NCBI GenBank assembly: GCA_942491735.1 | Contig: CALOCN010000018.1 | Location: 26,507 to 90,506, forward strand | Direction: 5' to 3' | Source of the DNA: CALOCN01 sp942491735 | GTDB lineage: Bacteria; Eisenbacteria; RBG-16-71-46; JABDJR01 | Length of the DNA stretch: 64,000 bases | Part shown: piece after piece, positions 18,110 through 26,753 of the stretch | Position numbering within the stretch: position 1 is the stretch's first letter | How the letters are laid out: every line of letters starts with the position of its first letter | Made by a program: the position numbers and the translations under genes | The notes under the pieces: model-generated | What the model was told of the DNA's origin: nothing | The model's input: the letters and a program-made list of their open reading frames with translations, nothing else | The model's database searches: none

Positions 18110-18209
18110 GCCTGCCAGATGGCGCGACCTCCGGATGGAGGGTGATGCGAGGGTGTCGGATTCGCTACCGGCGCGTTCGTGACGCATGCCCCCGAAGGTC
18201 GGCGCCGCC

Positions 18210-18566
18210 TCAGGCGTCGAGCAGGTCGATCACGAAGATCAGCGTCTTGCCAGACAGCCGGTGCCCACCGGTCTCACCGTAGGCCAGGGCCGGCGGAATG
18301 ATGAGTTGACGGCGGCCTCCGACGCGCATCCCGGGGATGCCGTCCTGCCACCCCTGGATCAGACCCCGCAACGGGAACTCGATGGATTCGCCACGATCCC
18401 ACGAGGCATCGAACTGCTCACCGGTGTCGTATTCGACGCCGACGTAGTGCACGGTCACTTTGCCACCGGGCACGGCCTCGGCACCGTCTCCGACGACCAG
18501 GTCGGTGATCACCAGTTCGGTGGGCGCCGGGCCCTCCTGGAAATCGATCTCGGGTTTCTCGGTCAT
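18210..18566 (-). CDS. FKBP-type peptidyl-prolyl isomerase, cytoplasmic
   Basis: A 118-residue FKBP single-domain protein that speeds cis-trans isomerisation at proline. The fold phrases VTVHYVGVEYDTGEQFDASWDRG, LRGLIQGWQDGIPGMRVGGRR and LIIPPALAYG are intact, ending in TLIFVIDLLDA. There is no signal peptide. The start overlaps the stop of the upstream lipoprotein FKBP by four bases, making a tandem isomerase pair next to pafA, as in other actinobacteria. Confidence 0.93.
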   Translation of the reverse strand: MTEKPEIDFQEGPAPTELVITDLVVGDGAEAVPGGKVTVHYVGVEYDTGEQFDASWDRGESIEFPLRGLIQGWQDGIPGMRVGGRRQLIIPPALAYGETGGHRLSGKTLIFVIDLLDA

Positions 18567-19090
18567 GAGGACACCTTCACTACGTCGACGACAAAGGCCA
18601 GGGTCTCGTCTGGGGCGATACCCGACCCTGGCGGGGGGTCCGCGCCGTACGCCATGTCAGGCGGGATGATCAATAGAACGCGCGAACCCTGGGTCGCACC
18701 TTGCAGCCCTTCCTGCCACCCCGGGATCACACCCTGGATGGGGAACTCGGCTTCGCCGGTGGCCCATGAACTCTGGAAGACCTCGCCGGTGGACCAGGAG
18801 GACCCCACGTACTGAACCGTGACCAACGAGTTGGGGCCGATGGCCGGACCGTCACCGGCTGTGATCTCCTTGACCACCAACTGGTCCGGCGGAGTTGCCG
18901 CGGTATCGATGCTGATGGTCGGCTCGGAACCGGGTTCTCCGGTCACCGTCACACCATCCGCGCTGACCCCGTCGCCGGCGGCTGTGGCCGCGGGTGACGG
19001 CGACGTCGAGTCGGAGGCGGAGTCGGATCCGCAGCCGGACAGGGCGAGCGCGGGGATCAACAGCAGGGCTGCCAGCAGGGAGCGACGCAT
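18563..19090 (-). CDS. Lipoprotein FKBP-type peptidyl-prolyl isomerase
   Basis: A secreted FKBP of about 175 residues. A short Arg-Arg N-region and hydrophobic stretch end at the lipobox LSGC, so the mature protein should be anchored by a lipidated Cys. A Ser/Thr/Ala-rich linker follows, then an FKBP domain (VTVQYVGSSWSTGEVFQSSW, GWQEGLQGATQGSRVLLIIPP). The ATG at 19090 is chosen because TAGGGT lies seven bases upstream; an in-frame GTG at 19099 is less likely. It is coupled by overlap to the cytoplasmic FKBP gene. Confidence 0.9.
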   Translation of the reverse strand: MRRSLLAALLLIPALALSGCGSDSASDSTSPSPAATAAGDGVSADGVTVTGEPGSEPTISIDTAATPPDQLVVKEITAGDGPAIGPNSLVTVQYVGSSWSTGEVFQSSWATGEAEFPIQGVIPGWQEGLQGATQGSRVLLIIPPDMAYGADPPPGSGIAPDETLAFVVDVVKVSS

Positions 19091-19136
19091 GCAGATCACC
19101 CTAGTAGCAGGTGGCGTTGACCGGATTCCTGCCCTG

Positions 19137-20507
19137 TCACATGGAAGCGATCAGTCGTTCCACCCGCTCATCGACGCTCTTGAAGGGGTCCTTGCAGAGC
19201 ACGGTGCGCTGGGCCTGGTCGTTCAGTTTGAGGTGCACCCAGTCCACGGTGAAATCCCGCCTCTTCTCCTGCGCGCGCTTGATGAAGTCCCCGCGCAACT
19301 TCGCCCGCGTCGTCTGGGGCGGGATCGACTTGGCCGCGAATACTTCGATGTCGCTGGTCACCCTGTCCAGCAGTCCCTTCTGGGACATCAGGTAGAAGAG
19401 CCCGCGCTTGCGACTGATGTCGTGGTAGGCGAGGTCGAGTTGCGAGACCCGTGCGTCGGTCATGTCCAGGCCGTGCTTGGCCATGTAGCGCTCGATCAGG
19501 GTGCGTTTGATCACCCAGTCGATCTCGGTCGCGACGTCCTGCAGACGATCGGACTCGATCGCGTCGAGCACGCGCGTCCAGAGGTCGACGACCCGCGCGT
19601 GGACACTTGTCGGATCCGCGAGCAGGCCGTGGGTGCGGGCGAACGAAGTGACCCGGTCCAGATACTCGCGCTGCATGTCCAGACCGCTGATCGAACGTCC
19701 CGTCGCCAGGCGCACGAGCCGTCTGCCGGTGGGGTCCTGGCTGATGTCGCGGATGCTGCGGATGGGGTTCTCAAGAGTGAGGTCGCGCATCGGCAGGCCC
19801 GCCTCCAGCATCCTGAGCACCAGGTCCGTGGAGCCGACCTTGAGCAAGGTGGTCGTCTCGCTCATGTTGCTGTCCCCCACGATGACGTGCAGCCTGCGGA
19901 ACCGCTCAGCGTCGGCGTGCGGTTCGTCACGGGTGTTGATGATCGGACGGCTTCTCGTGGTGGCGCTGCTCACCGACTCCCACACGTGCTCGGCCCGCTG
20001 ACTGACTGTGTAGGTGGCTCCCCGCGGGGTCTGCAGCACCTTGCCCGCGCCACAGATGAGTTGACGGGACACCAGGAAGGGAATCAGAACTTCGGCGAGT
20101 CGGAAGAACTCCCCCTGCCGTCCGACCAGGTAGTTCTCGTGGCAGCCGTAGGAGTTCCCAGCGGAGTCGGTGTTGTTCTTGAACAAATAGATGTCCCCGA
20201 GGATCCCCTCGCCGGCCAGCCGCTGCTCGGCATCAACCTGCAGGCCTTCGAGGATGCGTTCCCCGGCCTTGTCGTGGGTCACGAGCTGGGTGATGTCGTC
20301 ACATTCGGCGGTGGCGTATTCGGGGTGGGACCCGACATCGAGGTAGAGCCGCGAACCGTTGCGCAGGAACACGTTGGAACTGCGCCCCCAGCTCACCACC
20401 CTGCGAAACAGGTATCGGGCGACCTCGTCCGGGGACAGCCTTCGCTGCCCCTGGAACGTGCATGTCACGCCGTACTCAGTCTCGATCCCGAAGATCCTGC
20501 GTGACAT
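19137..20507 (-). CDS. pafA: Pup--protein ligase PafA
   Basis: A 456-residue ligase of the carboxylate-amine/glutamine-synthetase-like fold that joins the C-terminal glutamate of Pup to lysines of target proteins using ATP. Diagnostic are the N-terminal RRIFGIETEYGVTCTF, SHPEYATAECDD, YLFKNNTDSAGNSYGCHENYL and INTRDEPHADAERFRRLHVIVGDSNMSE. It is paralogous to Dop but lacks the Dop loop after the first strands. It is nine bases from prcA, so it belongs to the pup-prcB-prcA-pafA transcription unit. Confidence 0.97.
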   Translation of the reverse strand: MSRRIFGIETEYGVTCTFQGQRRLSPDEVARYLFRRVVSWGRSSNVFLRNGSRLYLDVGSHPEYATAECDDITQLVTHDKAGERILEGLQVDAEQRLAGEGILGDIYLFKNNTDSAGNSYGCHENYLVGRQGEFFRLAEVLIPFLVSRQLICGAGKVLQTPRGATYTVSQRAEHVWESVSSATTRSRPIINTRDEPHADAERFRRLHVIVGDSNMSETTTLLKVGSTDLVLRMLEAGLPMRDLTLENPIRSIRDISQDPTGRRLVRLATGRSISGLDMQREYLDRVTSFARTHGLLADPTSVHARVVDLWTRVLDAIESDRLQDVATEIDWVIKRTLIERYMAKHGLDMTDARVSQLDLAYHDISRKRGLFYLMSQKGLLDRVTSDIEVFAAKSIPPQTTRAKLRGDFIKRAQEKRRDFTVDWVHLKLNDQAQRTVLCKDPFKSVDERVERLIASM

Positions 20508-20516
20508 GACCGGCCC

Positions 20517-21212
20517 CTATTCGCTGTTCAGCAGACCGGAGAGTTCGTCCCGGGTCAGTCGCCGGAAGCAGCGCCGCGGGCGGGTGCGATCCAGGATCGC
20601 CACCTCGAGCAACTGCCCGTCCAGGGTGCGGGGCCCCTGTCCACCGTGTTCGGACAGCGCAGCGACGGCCATGGTGAGCGCCTGTTCGAGCGTCAGGTCC
20701 GGGCGCCAGTGTTCCTGCAATTGCGTGGAGATCGCCTCGGCCGCCCCACCCATGGCCACGAATCCGTGCTCGTCGCCCACCGACCCGTCGAAGGTGAGCC
20801 GGTACAACTGGTCGCTGGCCTCGTCGGCCCCCACCTCGGCGACGATGATCTCCACTTCGTAGGGCTTCTGAGCCTCCGTGAAGACGGTGCCCAGCGTCTG
20901 GGCGTAGGCGTTGGCCAGGCCCCGGCTGGTGACGTCGGCGCGGTCGTAGCTGTAGCCGCGCAGGTCGGCGTAGCGGACTCCCGCGACCCGCAGGTTCTCG
21001 AACTCGTTGTACTTGCCGACCGCGGCGAACGCGATCCGGTCGTAGATCTCGCTGATCTTGTGCAGTGCCCGCGACGGGTTCTCCGCGACGAACAGGATCC
21101 CCTGGTCGTACTGCGCGACCACCACCGACCGACCTCTCGCGATGCCTTTGCGCGCGTAGTCGGCCTTGTCCTTGATGATCTGTTCGGGCGAGACGTAGAA
21201 CGGCATCGTCAT
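20517..21212 (-). CDS. prcA: Proteasome subunit alpha
   Basis: A 231-residue alpha-type 20S proteasome subunit forming the outer gating rings. The N-terminal MPFYVSPEQIIKDKADYARKGIARGR is the actinobacterial gate and H0 helix; the alpha fold follows through FDGSVGDEHGFVAMGG. It has no N-terminal threonine nucleophile. The start overlaps the prcB stop by four bases. The C-terminus is short and lacks a long tail. Confidence 0.96.
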   Translation of the reverse strand: MTMPFYVSPEQIIKDKADYARKGIARGRSVVVAQYDQGILFVAENPSRALHKISEIYDRIAFAAVGKYNEFENLRVAGVRYADLRGYSYDRADVTSRGLANAYAQTLGTVFTEAQKPYEVEIIVAEVGADEASDQLYRLTFDGSVGDEHGFVAMGGAAEAISTQLQEHWRPDLTLEQALTMAVAALSEHGGQGPRTLDGQLLEVAILDRTRPRRCFRRLTRDELSGLLNSE

Positions 21213-22045
21213 GATGTCGCCTCCCCCGTCGGGTCGGTGGCCACCGGACCGTCGGGACGCTGGAACCGCTGATCCACCACCGCGTCCATGAGGACTTGCA
21301 GGTCGGACTCGGTGATCCGGCGGGCTCCCCGCGCGTCAACCGTGTACACGACCGGGAAGATCCTGCGGGTCATGTCGGGACCACCGGTCGCAGAGTCATC
21401 GTCCGCGGCGTCGTACAGGGCCTGCAGGCAGACTCTGACCGCAGCGTCGGCGTCCTGTTCGGCGCGGAACAACTTCTTCAAAGACCCCCGGGCGAACGGA
21501 CTCCCGGAGCCCACCGAGTAGTAGTCGTGTTCCTCGTAGCGGCCCCCGGTCACGTCGTAGGAAAAGATGCGCCCGGTGTCCGAGGCCTGGTCGTACCCGG
21601 CGAACAGCGGCACCACGGCCAGCCCCTGCATGGCCATCCCGAGATTGCTGCGGATGAAGGAGGAGAGTCGGTTCGCCTTACCCTCGAGGGACAGCGTCAT
21701 CCCCTCGATCTTCTCGAAATGTTCGAGTTCCGTCTGGAACAAGCGCACCATCTCCACCGCCAGCCCGGCGGTCCCCGCGATACCGACCACCGACAGCTCG
21801 TCGGCGGGGTACACCTTCTCGATGTCGCGCTGGGCGATCATGTTGCCCATGGTGGCCCGCCGGTCGCCGGCCATCACCACCCCGTGCTGGAAGCGGCAGG
21901 AGACGATCGTCGTACCGTGCGGCGCCTCGACCGTGGCCCCACCACCCGCGGACCTGATCAGTGAGGGATCGTGTTCGGTCAGGAAGTCGAAGAACGACGA
22001 TCCCGGACGCATGTAATGTGCGGGCAGACCGGAAGCGTGAGTCAC
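21209..22045 (-). CDS. prcB: Proteasome subunit beta precursor
   Basis: A 278-residue beta-type subunit, the peptidase of the 20S core. A propeptide of 44 residues ends in APHG, and Thr45 (TTIVSCRF) is the predicted nucleophile after self-cleavage. The conserved Asp in VMAGDRRATMGN and Lys in DIEKVYPAD follow at the usual spacing. The GTG start overlaps the pup stop by four bases, coupling Pup and proteasome synthesis. Confidence 0.96.
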   Translation of the reverse strand: MTHASGLPAHYMRPGSSFFDFLTEHDPSLIRSAGGGATVEAPHGTTIVSCRFQHGVVMAGDRRATMGNMIAQRDIEKVYPADELSVVGIAGTAGLAVEMVRLFQTELEHFEKIEGMTLSLEGKANRLSSFIRSNLGMAMQGLAVVPLFAGYDQASDTGRIFSYDVTGGRYEEHDYYSVGSGSPFARGSLKKLFRAEQDADAAVRVCLQALYDAADDDSATGGPDMTRRIFPVVYTVDARGARRITESDLQVLMDAVVDQRFQRPDGPVATDPTGEATS

Positions 22046-22245
22046 TGGCCGCCCTTCTGCACGAAACTGGCCACGAACTCCTCGGCATTCTCTTCGAGCA
22101 CGTCGTCGATCTCATCCAGGATGGAATCGACGTCAGCATCGATCTCCGCCTTGCGGGCGGACGCAGCATCGATCTGCTCGCCGACGACGTCTTCGGACTC
22201 CTGGGTGGCGTGCGTTCGCTGCTTGTGTTCTTGTCCGTCTGCCAT
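22042..22245 (-). CDS. pup: Prokaryotic ubiquitin-like protein Pup
   Basis: A 67-residue, mostly disordered acidic tag. The ARC-binding coiled-coil segment (VDSILDEIDDVLEENAEEFVASFVQKGG) is clear, and the protein ends in Gly-Gly-Gln, so Dop must deamidate the last residue before PafA can use it. The ATG has a GGAGG ribosome-binding site. A much longer in-frame extension upstream is the antisense of dop and is not coding. Confidence 0.96.
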   Translation of the reverse strand: MADGQEHKQRTHATQESEDVVGEQIDAASARKAEIDADVDSILDEIDDVLEENAEEFVASFVQKGGQ

Positions 22246-22332
22246 GAGACACCTCCGTACATCCGACACTAGTCGCTCAATCACGATTGCGGCATCCGCG
22301 CCGAGCCCGTCGCATCGGGTTAGCCTGAGATG
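22246..22332. promoter_or_regulatory. Divergent promoter region between pup and dop
   Basis: On the minus strand TAGTGT (22271-22266) should start a pup mRNA with a short leader carrying GGAGG. On the plus strand TAGCCT (22321-22326) lies six bases before the dop GTG, predicting a leaderless dop mRNA. The 87-base region therefore drives the two halves of the pupylation system in opposite directions. Confidence 0.55.
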
Positions 22333-23856
22333 GTGAGCGTCCAGCGGATCATGGGTATCGAAACCGAGTACGGGGTGTCCTCCCCCGGGCATCCGCACGC
22401 CAACGCCATGCTCATGTCCAGCCAGGTGGTGACCGCCTACGACCGTGCGGCGAACGCCCGCCGCAACCAGCGCACCCGCTGGGACTACGACGTGGAGACC
22501 CCGCTTCGTGACGCCCGTGGTTTCGACATGAGCCGCGCGGATGCCGACGCGTCCCAATTGACCGACGAGGACGTGGGTATGGCCAACGTGATCCTCACCA
22601 ACGGCGCCCGGCTCTACGTCGATCATGCACATCCCGAATACTCCACCCCGGAAGTGATGACCCCGTACGAGGCGATGCTGTACGACCGGGCGGGCCAGCA
22701 GATCATGGCGCAGGCCGCGCGGCTGGCCTCCGCGATCCCGCAGGCCCAGCAGATTCGCCTCTACAAGAACAACACCGACAACAAAGGTGCCTCCTATGGC
22801 ACCCACGAGAACTACCTGATGCCCCGGCCGACTCCGTTCCCCGCGATCGTGTCGACGATGATCCCCTTCTTCATCAGCCGACAGGTGATCGCCGGGGCCG
22901 GCCGGGTGGGCATCGGGCAGGACGGCAAGATCAAGGGCTTCCAGATCACTCAGCGCGCCGACTTCTTCGAGGTGGAGGTCGGACTGGAGACGACCTTGAA
23001 ACGGCCGATCATCAACACCCGCGACGAGCCGCACGCCGATCCCGAGCAGTACCGGCGGCTGCATGTGATCATCGGCGACGCCAACCTCAGCGAATACGCC
23101 ACGTACCTGAAGATGGGAATCACGTCTCTGGTGCTCAGCATGATCGAGCACGAGTGGGACTTCAGCGCGATGGCGGTGCACCGGCCCGTGCACCATCTGC
23201 ACGCCGTGTCCCACGATCCGGATCTTCGCCACGAGATCGAGTTGACCGACGGTCGCAGGTTGACGGCGGTTCAGATGCAGGCCGAGTTCGCCGAGCAGGC
23301 GCGCAAGTTCGTCGACGACCGGTACGGCGTGGATGTCGACGGCCCCACGAAGGCGATCCTCGACGAGTGGGACATGACAGTGGATGCGCTGCGGCGCGAC
23401 CCCATGGACCTGGCCACATCGCTGGATTGGGTCGCGAAGAAAGCGCTGCTCGACGGCTATCGGCGCCGCGACGGAATCGACTTCGGCGACTCCCGGCTCG
23501 ACCTGATCGATCTGCAGTACTCCGATGTCGACCCGCAGCGCGGGCTGTGGGAACGGCTCGAGCGGCGCGGGCGGCTTCGCCGGCTCACCACCGACGAGCA
23601 GGTCACCCGCGCGGTGACCCACGCGCCGGAGAATACCCGGGCGTTCTTCCGTGGTGAGTGCCTCCGGCGGTATCCCGAACACGTGACAGCAGCGAGTTGG
23701 GACTCTGTCATCTTCGATCTGCCCGGGCGTTCGGCGCTGCAGCGCGTGCCGACCTTGGATCCGCTGAGGGGCACCAAGACCCACGTCGAGGGCCTACTGG
23801 ACTCGAGTCCGACCGCTGCGGACCTGATCACGTCACTGCAGGCGATGGGGGCCTGA
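22333..23856 (+). CDS. dop: Deamidase/depupylase of Pup, Dop
   Basis: A 507-residue PafA paralogue that converts the C-terminal glutamine of Pup to glutamate and also removes Pup from proteins. Seen are RIMGIETEYGVSSPG, a long insertion (the Dop loop, about residues 38-80), DHAHPEYSTPEV, LYKNNTDNKGASYGTHENYL and INTRDEPHADPEQYRRLHVIIGDANLSEYATYLK. GTG 22333 is preferred over ATG 22330 because TAGCCT then has the usual six-base spacing. It faces away from pup and arc, unlike the single-strand order arc-dop-pup of mycobacteria. Confidence 0.95.
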   Translation: MSVQRIMGIETEYGVSSPGHPHANAMLMSSQVVTAYDRAANARRNQRTRWDYDVETPLRDARGFDMSRADADASQLTDEDVGMANVILTNGARLYVDHAHPEYSTPEVMTPYEAMLYDRAGQQIMAQAARLASAIPQAQQIRLYKNNTDNKGASYGTHENYLMPRPTPFPAIVSTMIPFFISRQVIAGAGRVGIGQDGKIKGFQITQRADFFEVEVGLETTLKRPIINTRDEPHADPEQYRRLHVIIGDANLSEYATYLKMGITSLVLSMIEHEWDFSAMAVHRPVHHLHAVSHDPDLRHEIELTDGRRLTAVQMQAEFAEQARKFVDDRYGVDVDGPTKAILDEWDMTVDALRRDPMDLATSLDWVAKKALLDGYRRRDGIDFGDSRLDLIDLQYSDVDPQRGLWERLERRGRLRRLTTDEQVTRAVTHAPENTRAFFRGECLRRYPEHVTAASWDSVIFDLPGRSALQRVPTLDPLRGTKTHVEGLLDSSPTAADLITSLQAMGA

Positions 23857-23977
23857 GCAGGCCTCGCCGGCGCGTCACTGCCCGTTTGGGCGAAAGGCGT
23901 CATGACAGCCGGTGACGCAGGCCAGCACCCTTCACGTCACTGGTCCGAACGGGTGACGCGGGGGATTCTCCAAATGG

Positions 23978-24898
23978 GTGAATGTCTCAAGGTACGCTCC
24001 GTGCGCCGTCGATCCCCTTTGTGTGCGCAGTTACGGAGTCCTCCTCGCAGCCGCCGGCCTCATGGCCGGACAGGTGCTGACGGGCACCTCCGCCTCCGCG
24101 AGCGTCCCCTTCGGAACCGGATTCCAGTCCAGTGTGGCGGCCAAGTCGTCCAACAGCCTGTCGGTGACGATCAGCGGAGTTCCCAAGGCCAGGGTGAAGG
24201 TCAAGGGTTCGGGCTACCAGCAGGTGCTGCGTTCCTCGACCGTCATGTCCCTACCCAGCGGCAAGTACCGGGTGCGGGCGTTCGCGGTGAAGAAGAACGG
24301 CACCTCCTACAAACCCAGGCACCGCAAGTTCACGCTTCGCGCCAAGGGTGGCAAGAAGATCGCGGTCAAGGTCCACTACCGCCCTGTGTCAAAGGTCATC
24401 ACTATCGACCCCTCGGTGGGAACCTCCCCGAGTCGCGCTGCGATCCCCGCCTCACCGGTCCCCGGCGGCGAGATCGGCACCATGTTCGCGCTGGTGAACC
24501 AGGCACGTGCACGGGTACAGAAGTGCGGTTCGAAGACCATGCCTGCGGTCGGCCCGGTGGACTACAGCGATGAGATCGCCAAGGCCGCCCAGGCACACGC
24601 ACAGGACATGGCCGACAAGTCCTACTTCTCGCACGATTCCCGTGATGGCCGGTCCTTCGACCAGCGCATCGCGGCCACCAAGTACCGCGGATACGCCGGC
24701 GGCGAGAACATCGCCAGCGGCTTCCCCACCGCCCAGGAGACGCTCAAGGGCTGGCTGAACAGCCCCGGGCACTGCATGAACCTGATGGACCCGGACTTCG
24801 ATCACATGGGCCTCGGCTTGGCCTCGCAGAACGATTCCCGCTACTCCAGCGCGATCAGCTACTGGGTGCAGGACTTCGGGTACGACCCGTCGAAGTAG
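23978..24898 (+). CDS. Secreted CAP (SCP/PR1)-domain protein
   Basis: Up to 306 residues with a signal peptide (LLAAAGLMAGQVLTGTSASAS, cleavage likely after ASA), a Lys-rich beta domain and a C-terminal CAP domain of about 140 residues. The CAP domain shows AHAQDMADKSYFSHDSRDG (His pair), GENIASG, WLNSPGHCMNLMDPDFDHMGLG and YWVQDFG. CAP proteins in bacteria are extracellular and of varied or unknown role. The start is uncertain: GTG 23978 gives a long N-region, while GTG 24023 gives a compact signal peptide and may be correct. It is codirectional with dop, 120 bases downstream. Confidence 0.82.
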   Translation: MNVSRYAPCAVDPLCVRSYGVLLAAAGLMAGQVLTGTSASASVPFGTGFQSSVAAKSSNSLSVTISGVPKARVKVKGSGYQQVLRSSTVMSLPSGKYRVRAFAVKKNGTSYKPRHRKFTLRAKGGKKIAVKVHYRPVSKVITIDPSVGTSPSRAAIPASPVPGGEIGTMFALVNQARARVQKCGSKTMPAVGPVDYSDEIAKAAQAHAQDMADKSYFSHDSRDGRSFDQRIAATKYRGYAGGENIASGFPTAQETLKGWLNSPGHCMNLMDPDFDHMGLGLASQNDSRYSSAISYWVQDFGYDPSK

Positions 24899-24933
24899 CC
24901 GGCGGTTCTCTCGCGCGGCCGCGAAACCAGACT

Positions 24934-24992
24934 TGGCCCGTTTGTTGCCAAGTAGCCCGTAAGTTGAAGGTCATTCGGCAACTAACGGGCTA
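24934..24992. repeat. Intergenic palindromic repeat, family P2 copy 2
   Basis: A 59-base imperfect palindrome, left arm TGGCCCGTTTGTTGCC, right arm GGCAACTAACGGGCTA, of the same length as the copy at 8733-8791. It lies between the convergent CAP and arc genes, a place suited to a bidirectional terminator. Confidence 0.65.
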
Positions 24993-25075
24993 TTTGGCAA
25001 CCCGATACCCGAAGTGGAGCGTGCGGCGAGGCGTCGCCCCCTGAAGTGCGAAGCGCCGCCAGGGGCAGCAGTTCC

Positions 25076-26713
25076 CTACAGGTACTGGCCGGTGTTGGCC
25101 ACGTTGTCGATGGTGCGGCCGGGTTCATCGCCCTGCTTGCCCTGCACCAACGTGCGGATGAACACGATGCGTTCACCCTTCTTGCCTGAGATCCGCGCCC
25201 AGTCATCCGGGTTGGTCGTGTTCGGTAGATCCTCGTTCTCGCGGAACTCGTCGACGCACGCCGACAGCAGATGTTGCAGGCGGATGCCTTTCTGGCCGTG
25301 GTCCAGGAAGGCCTTGATCGCGTTCTTCTTGGCCCGCGAGACGATGTTCTCCAGCATCGCTCCGGAGTTGAAGTCCTTGAAGTAGAGGACCTCCTTGTCA
25401 CCGTTGGCGTAGGTGACCTCCAGGAAGCGGTTCTCGTCAGACTCCGAGTACATCCGTTCCACGGTCCGCTGGATCATTGCGGCGACCGTCGCATCCGGGT
25501 CCCCACCGTGTTCTGACAGGTCGTCGGGGTGCAGAGGCAGTCGGGATGCGAGGTACTTGGCCATGATGTCGGCGGCGGCTTGCGCGTCGGGGCGTTCGAT
25601 CTTGATCTTCACGTCGAGGCGTCCGGGCCGCAGGATGGCCGGGTCGATCATGTCCTCGCGGTTGCTCGCGCCGATCACGATGACGTTCTCGAGGCCCTCG
25701 ACGCCGTCGATCTCGGAGAGCAGTTGGGGGACGATCGTGTTCTCGACGTCGCTGGACACCCCGGAACCCCGGGTGCGGAACAGCGAGTCCATCTCGTCGA
25801 AGAACACGATGACCGGCATGCCCTCACTGGCCTTCTCCCGGGCGCGCTGGAAGACCAGTCGGATGTGGCGCTCGGTCTCCCCCACGTACTTGTTCAGAAG
25901 TTCCGGGCCCTTGATGTTGAGGAAGAAGGATCGCCCGGCCTCCAAACCCTCCCGGGCAGAGACCTTCTTGGCCAGGGAGTTGGCCACGGCCTTCGCGATG
26001 AGCGTCTTTCCGCAACCCGGCGGGCCGTAGAGCAGGATCCCCTTGGGCGCGCGCAACTCGTGTTCGCGGAACAGGTCAGCGTGCATGAACGGCAACTCCA
26101 CGGCGTCGCGGATCTGCTCGATCTGAGACCCGAGGCCACCGATGTCCTCGTAGTCGATGTCGGGCACCTCTTCGAGGACCAGCTCCTCGACCTCGGCCTT
26201 GGGGATCCGCTCGAACGCGAAACCCGAGCGGCTGTCGACCAGCAGGGAATCGCCGGCCCGCAGCCGTTGGGAACGCAACGGGTCTGCCAGGTGGACCACC
26301 TGCTCCTCGTCGGTGTGCGCGATGACCAGCGCTCGCACCCCGCCCTCGAGGATCTCCTTGAGCATCACGATGTCACCGCGCTGCTCGAATCCGGCTGCCT
26401 CGACGATGTTCAGGGCGTCGTTGAGCATAACCTCCTGGCCCGGGACCAAGGCGTCGATGTCCACATCGGGAGTGGCCACCACGCGCATCTTGCGACCGCC
26501 GGTGAAAATGTTCAAGGAACGATCGGGCAGCGTCTCCAAGTAGACGCCGTAGGCGCTAGGTGGCTCCGCCAGCCTGTCGACTTCGGCCTTGAGTGTGAGG
26601 ATCTGCGCCCGGGCCTCGCGCAGCGTGGCGGTCAAGCGCTCGTTGTTGGCCCGCTGTTTGGCGAGTTCGGCGCGGATCTGCCCCAACTCGTCGCTACGAG
26701 GGTCGTCGATCAT
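25076..26713 (-). CDS. arc: Proteasome-associated AAA ATPase ARC/Mpa
   Basis: A 545-residue ring ATPase that binds Pup, unfolds pupylated proteins and feeds them to the 20S core. An N-terminal coiled coil (about residues 8-48) is the Pup-binding region; two OB-type domains follow (about 60-160). The AAA module has Walker A GPPGCGKT (230-237) and Walker B VIVFFDEMD (301-309). The protein ends in Gln-Tyr-Leu, the tail that docks into the alpha ring. The ATG has a GGAAGG ribosome-binding site and a TATAGGGT -10 region just inside the end of trmI. Confidence 0.96.
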   Translation of the reverse strand: MIDDPRSDELGQIRAELAKQRANNERLTATLREARAQILTLKAEVDRLAEPPSAYGVYLETLPDRSLNIFTGGRKMRVVATPDVDIDALVPGQEVMLNDALNIVEAAGFEQRGDIVMLKEILEGGVRALVIAHTDEEQVVHLADPLRSQRLRAGDSLLVDSRSGFAFERIPKAEVEELVLEEVPDIDYEDIGGLGSQIEQIRDAVELPFMHADLFREHELRAPKGILLYGPPGCGKTLIAKAVANSLAKKVSAREGLEAGRSFFLNIKGPELLNKYVGETERHIRLVFQRAREKASEGMPVIVFFDEMDSLFRTRGSGVSSDVENTIVPQLLSEIDGVEGLENVIVIGASNREDMIDPAILRPGRLDVKIKIERPDAQAAADIMAKYLASRLPLHPDDLSEHGGDPDATVAAMIQRTVERMYSESDENRFLEVTYANGDKEVLYFKDFNSGAMLENIVSRAKKNAIKAFLDHGQKGIRLQHLLSACVDEFRENEDLPNTTNPDDWARISGKKGERIVFIRTLVQGKQGDEPGRTIDNVANTGQYL

Positions 26714-26753
26714 CGCCTATCCACCTTCCGAAAGTGAGGACGTGTAATCGACC

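Noticed and set aside
18819..20504. 561-codon plus-strand open frame
   Set aside because: Antisense to pafA and the FKBP lipoprotein gene, both certain; composition is Arg/His/Gly-rich as expected of a shadow frame.
22246..23784. Long N-terminal extension of Pup on the minus strand
   Set aside because: It is the antisense of dop; Pup has its own ATG with GGAGG at 22245 and normal length.
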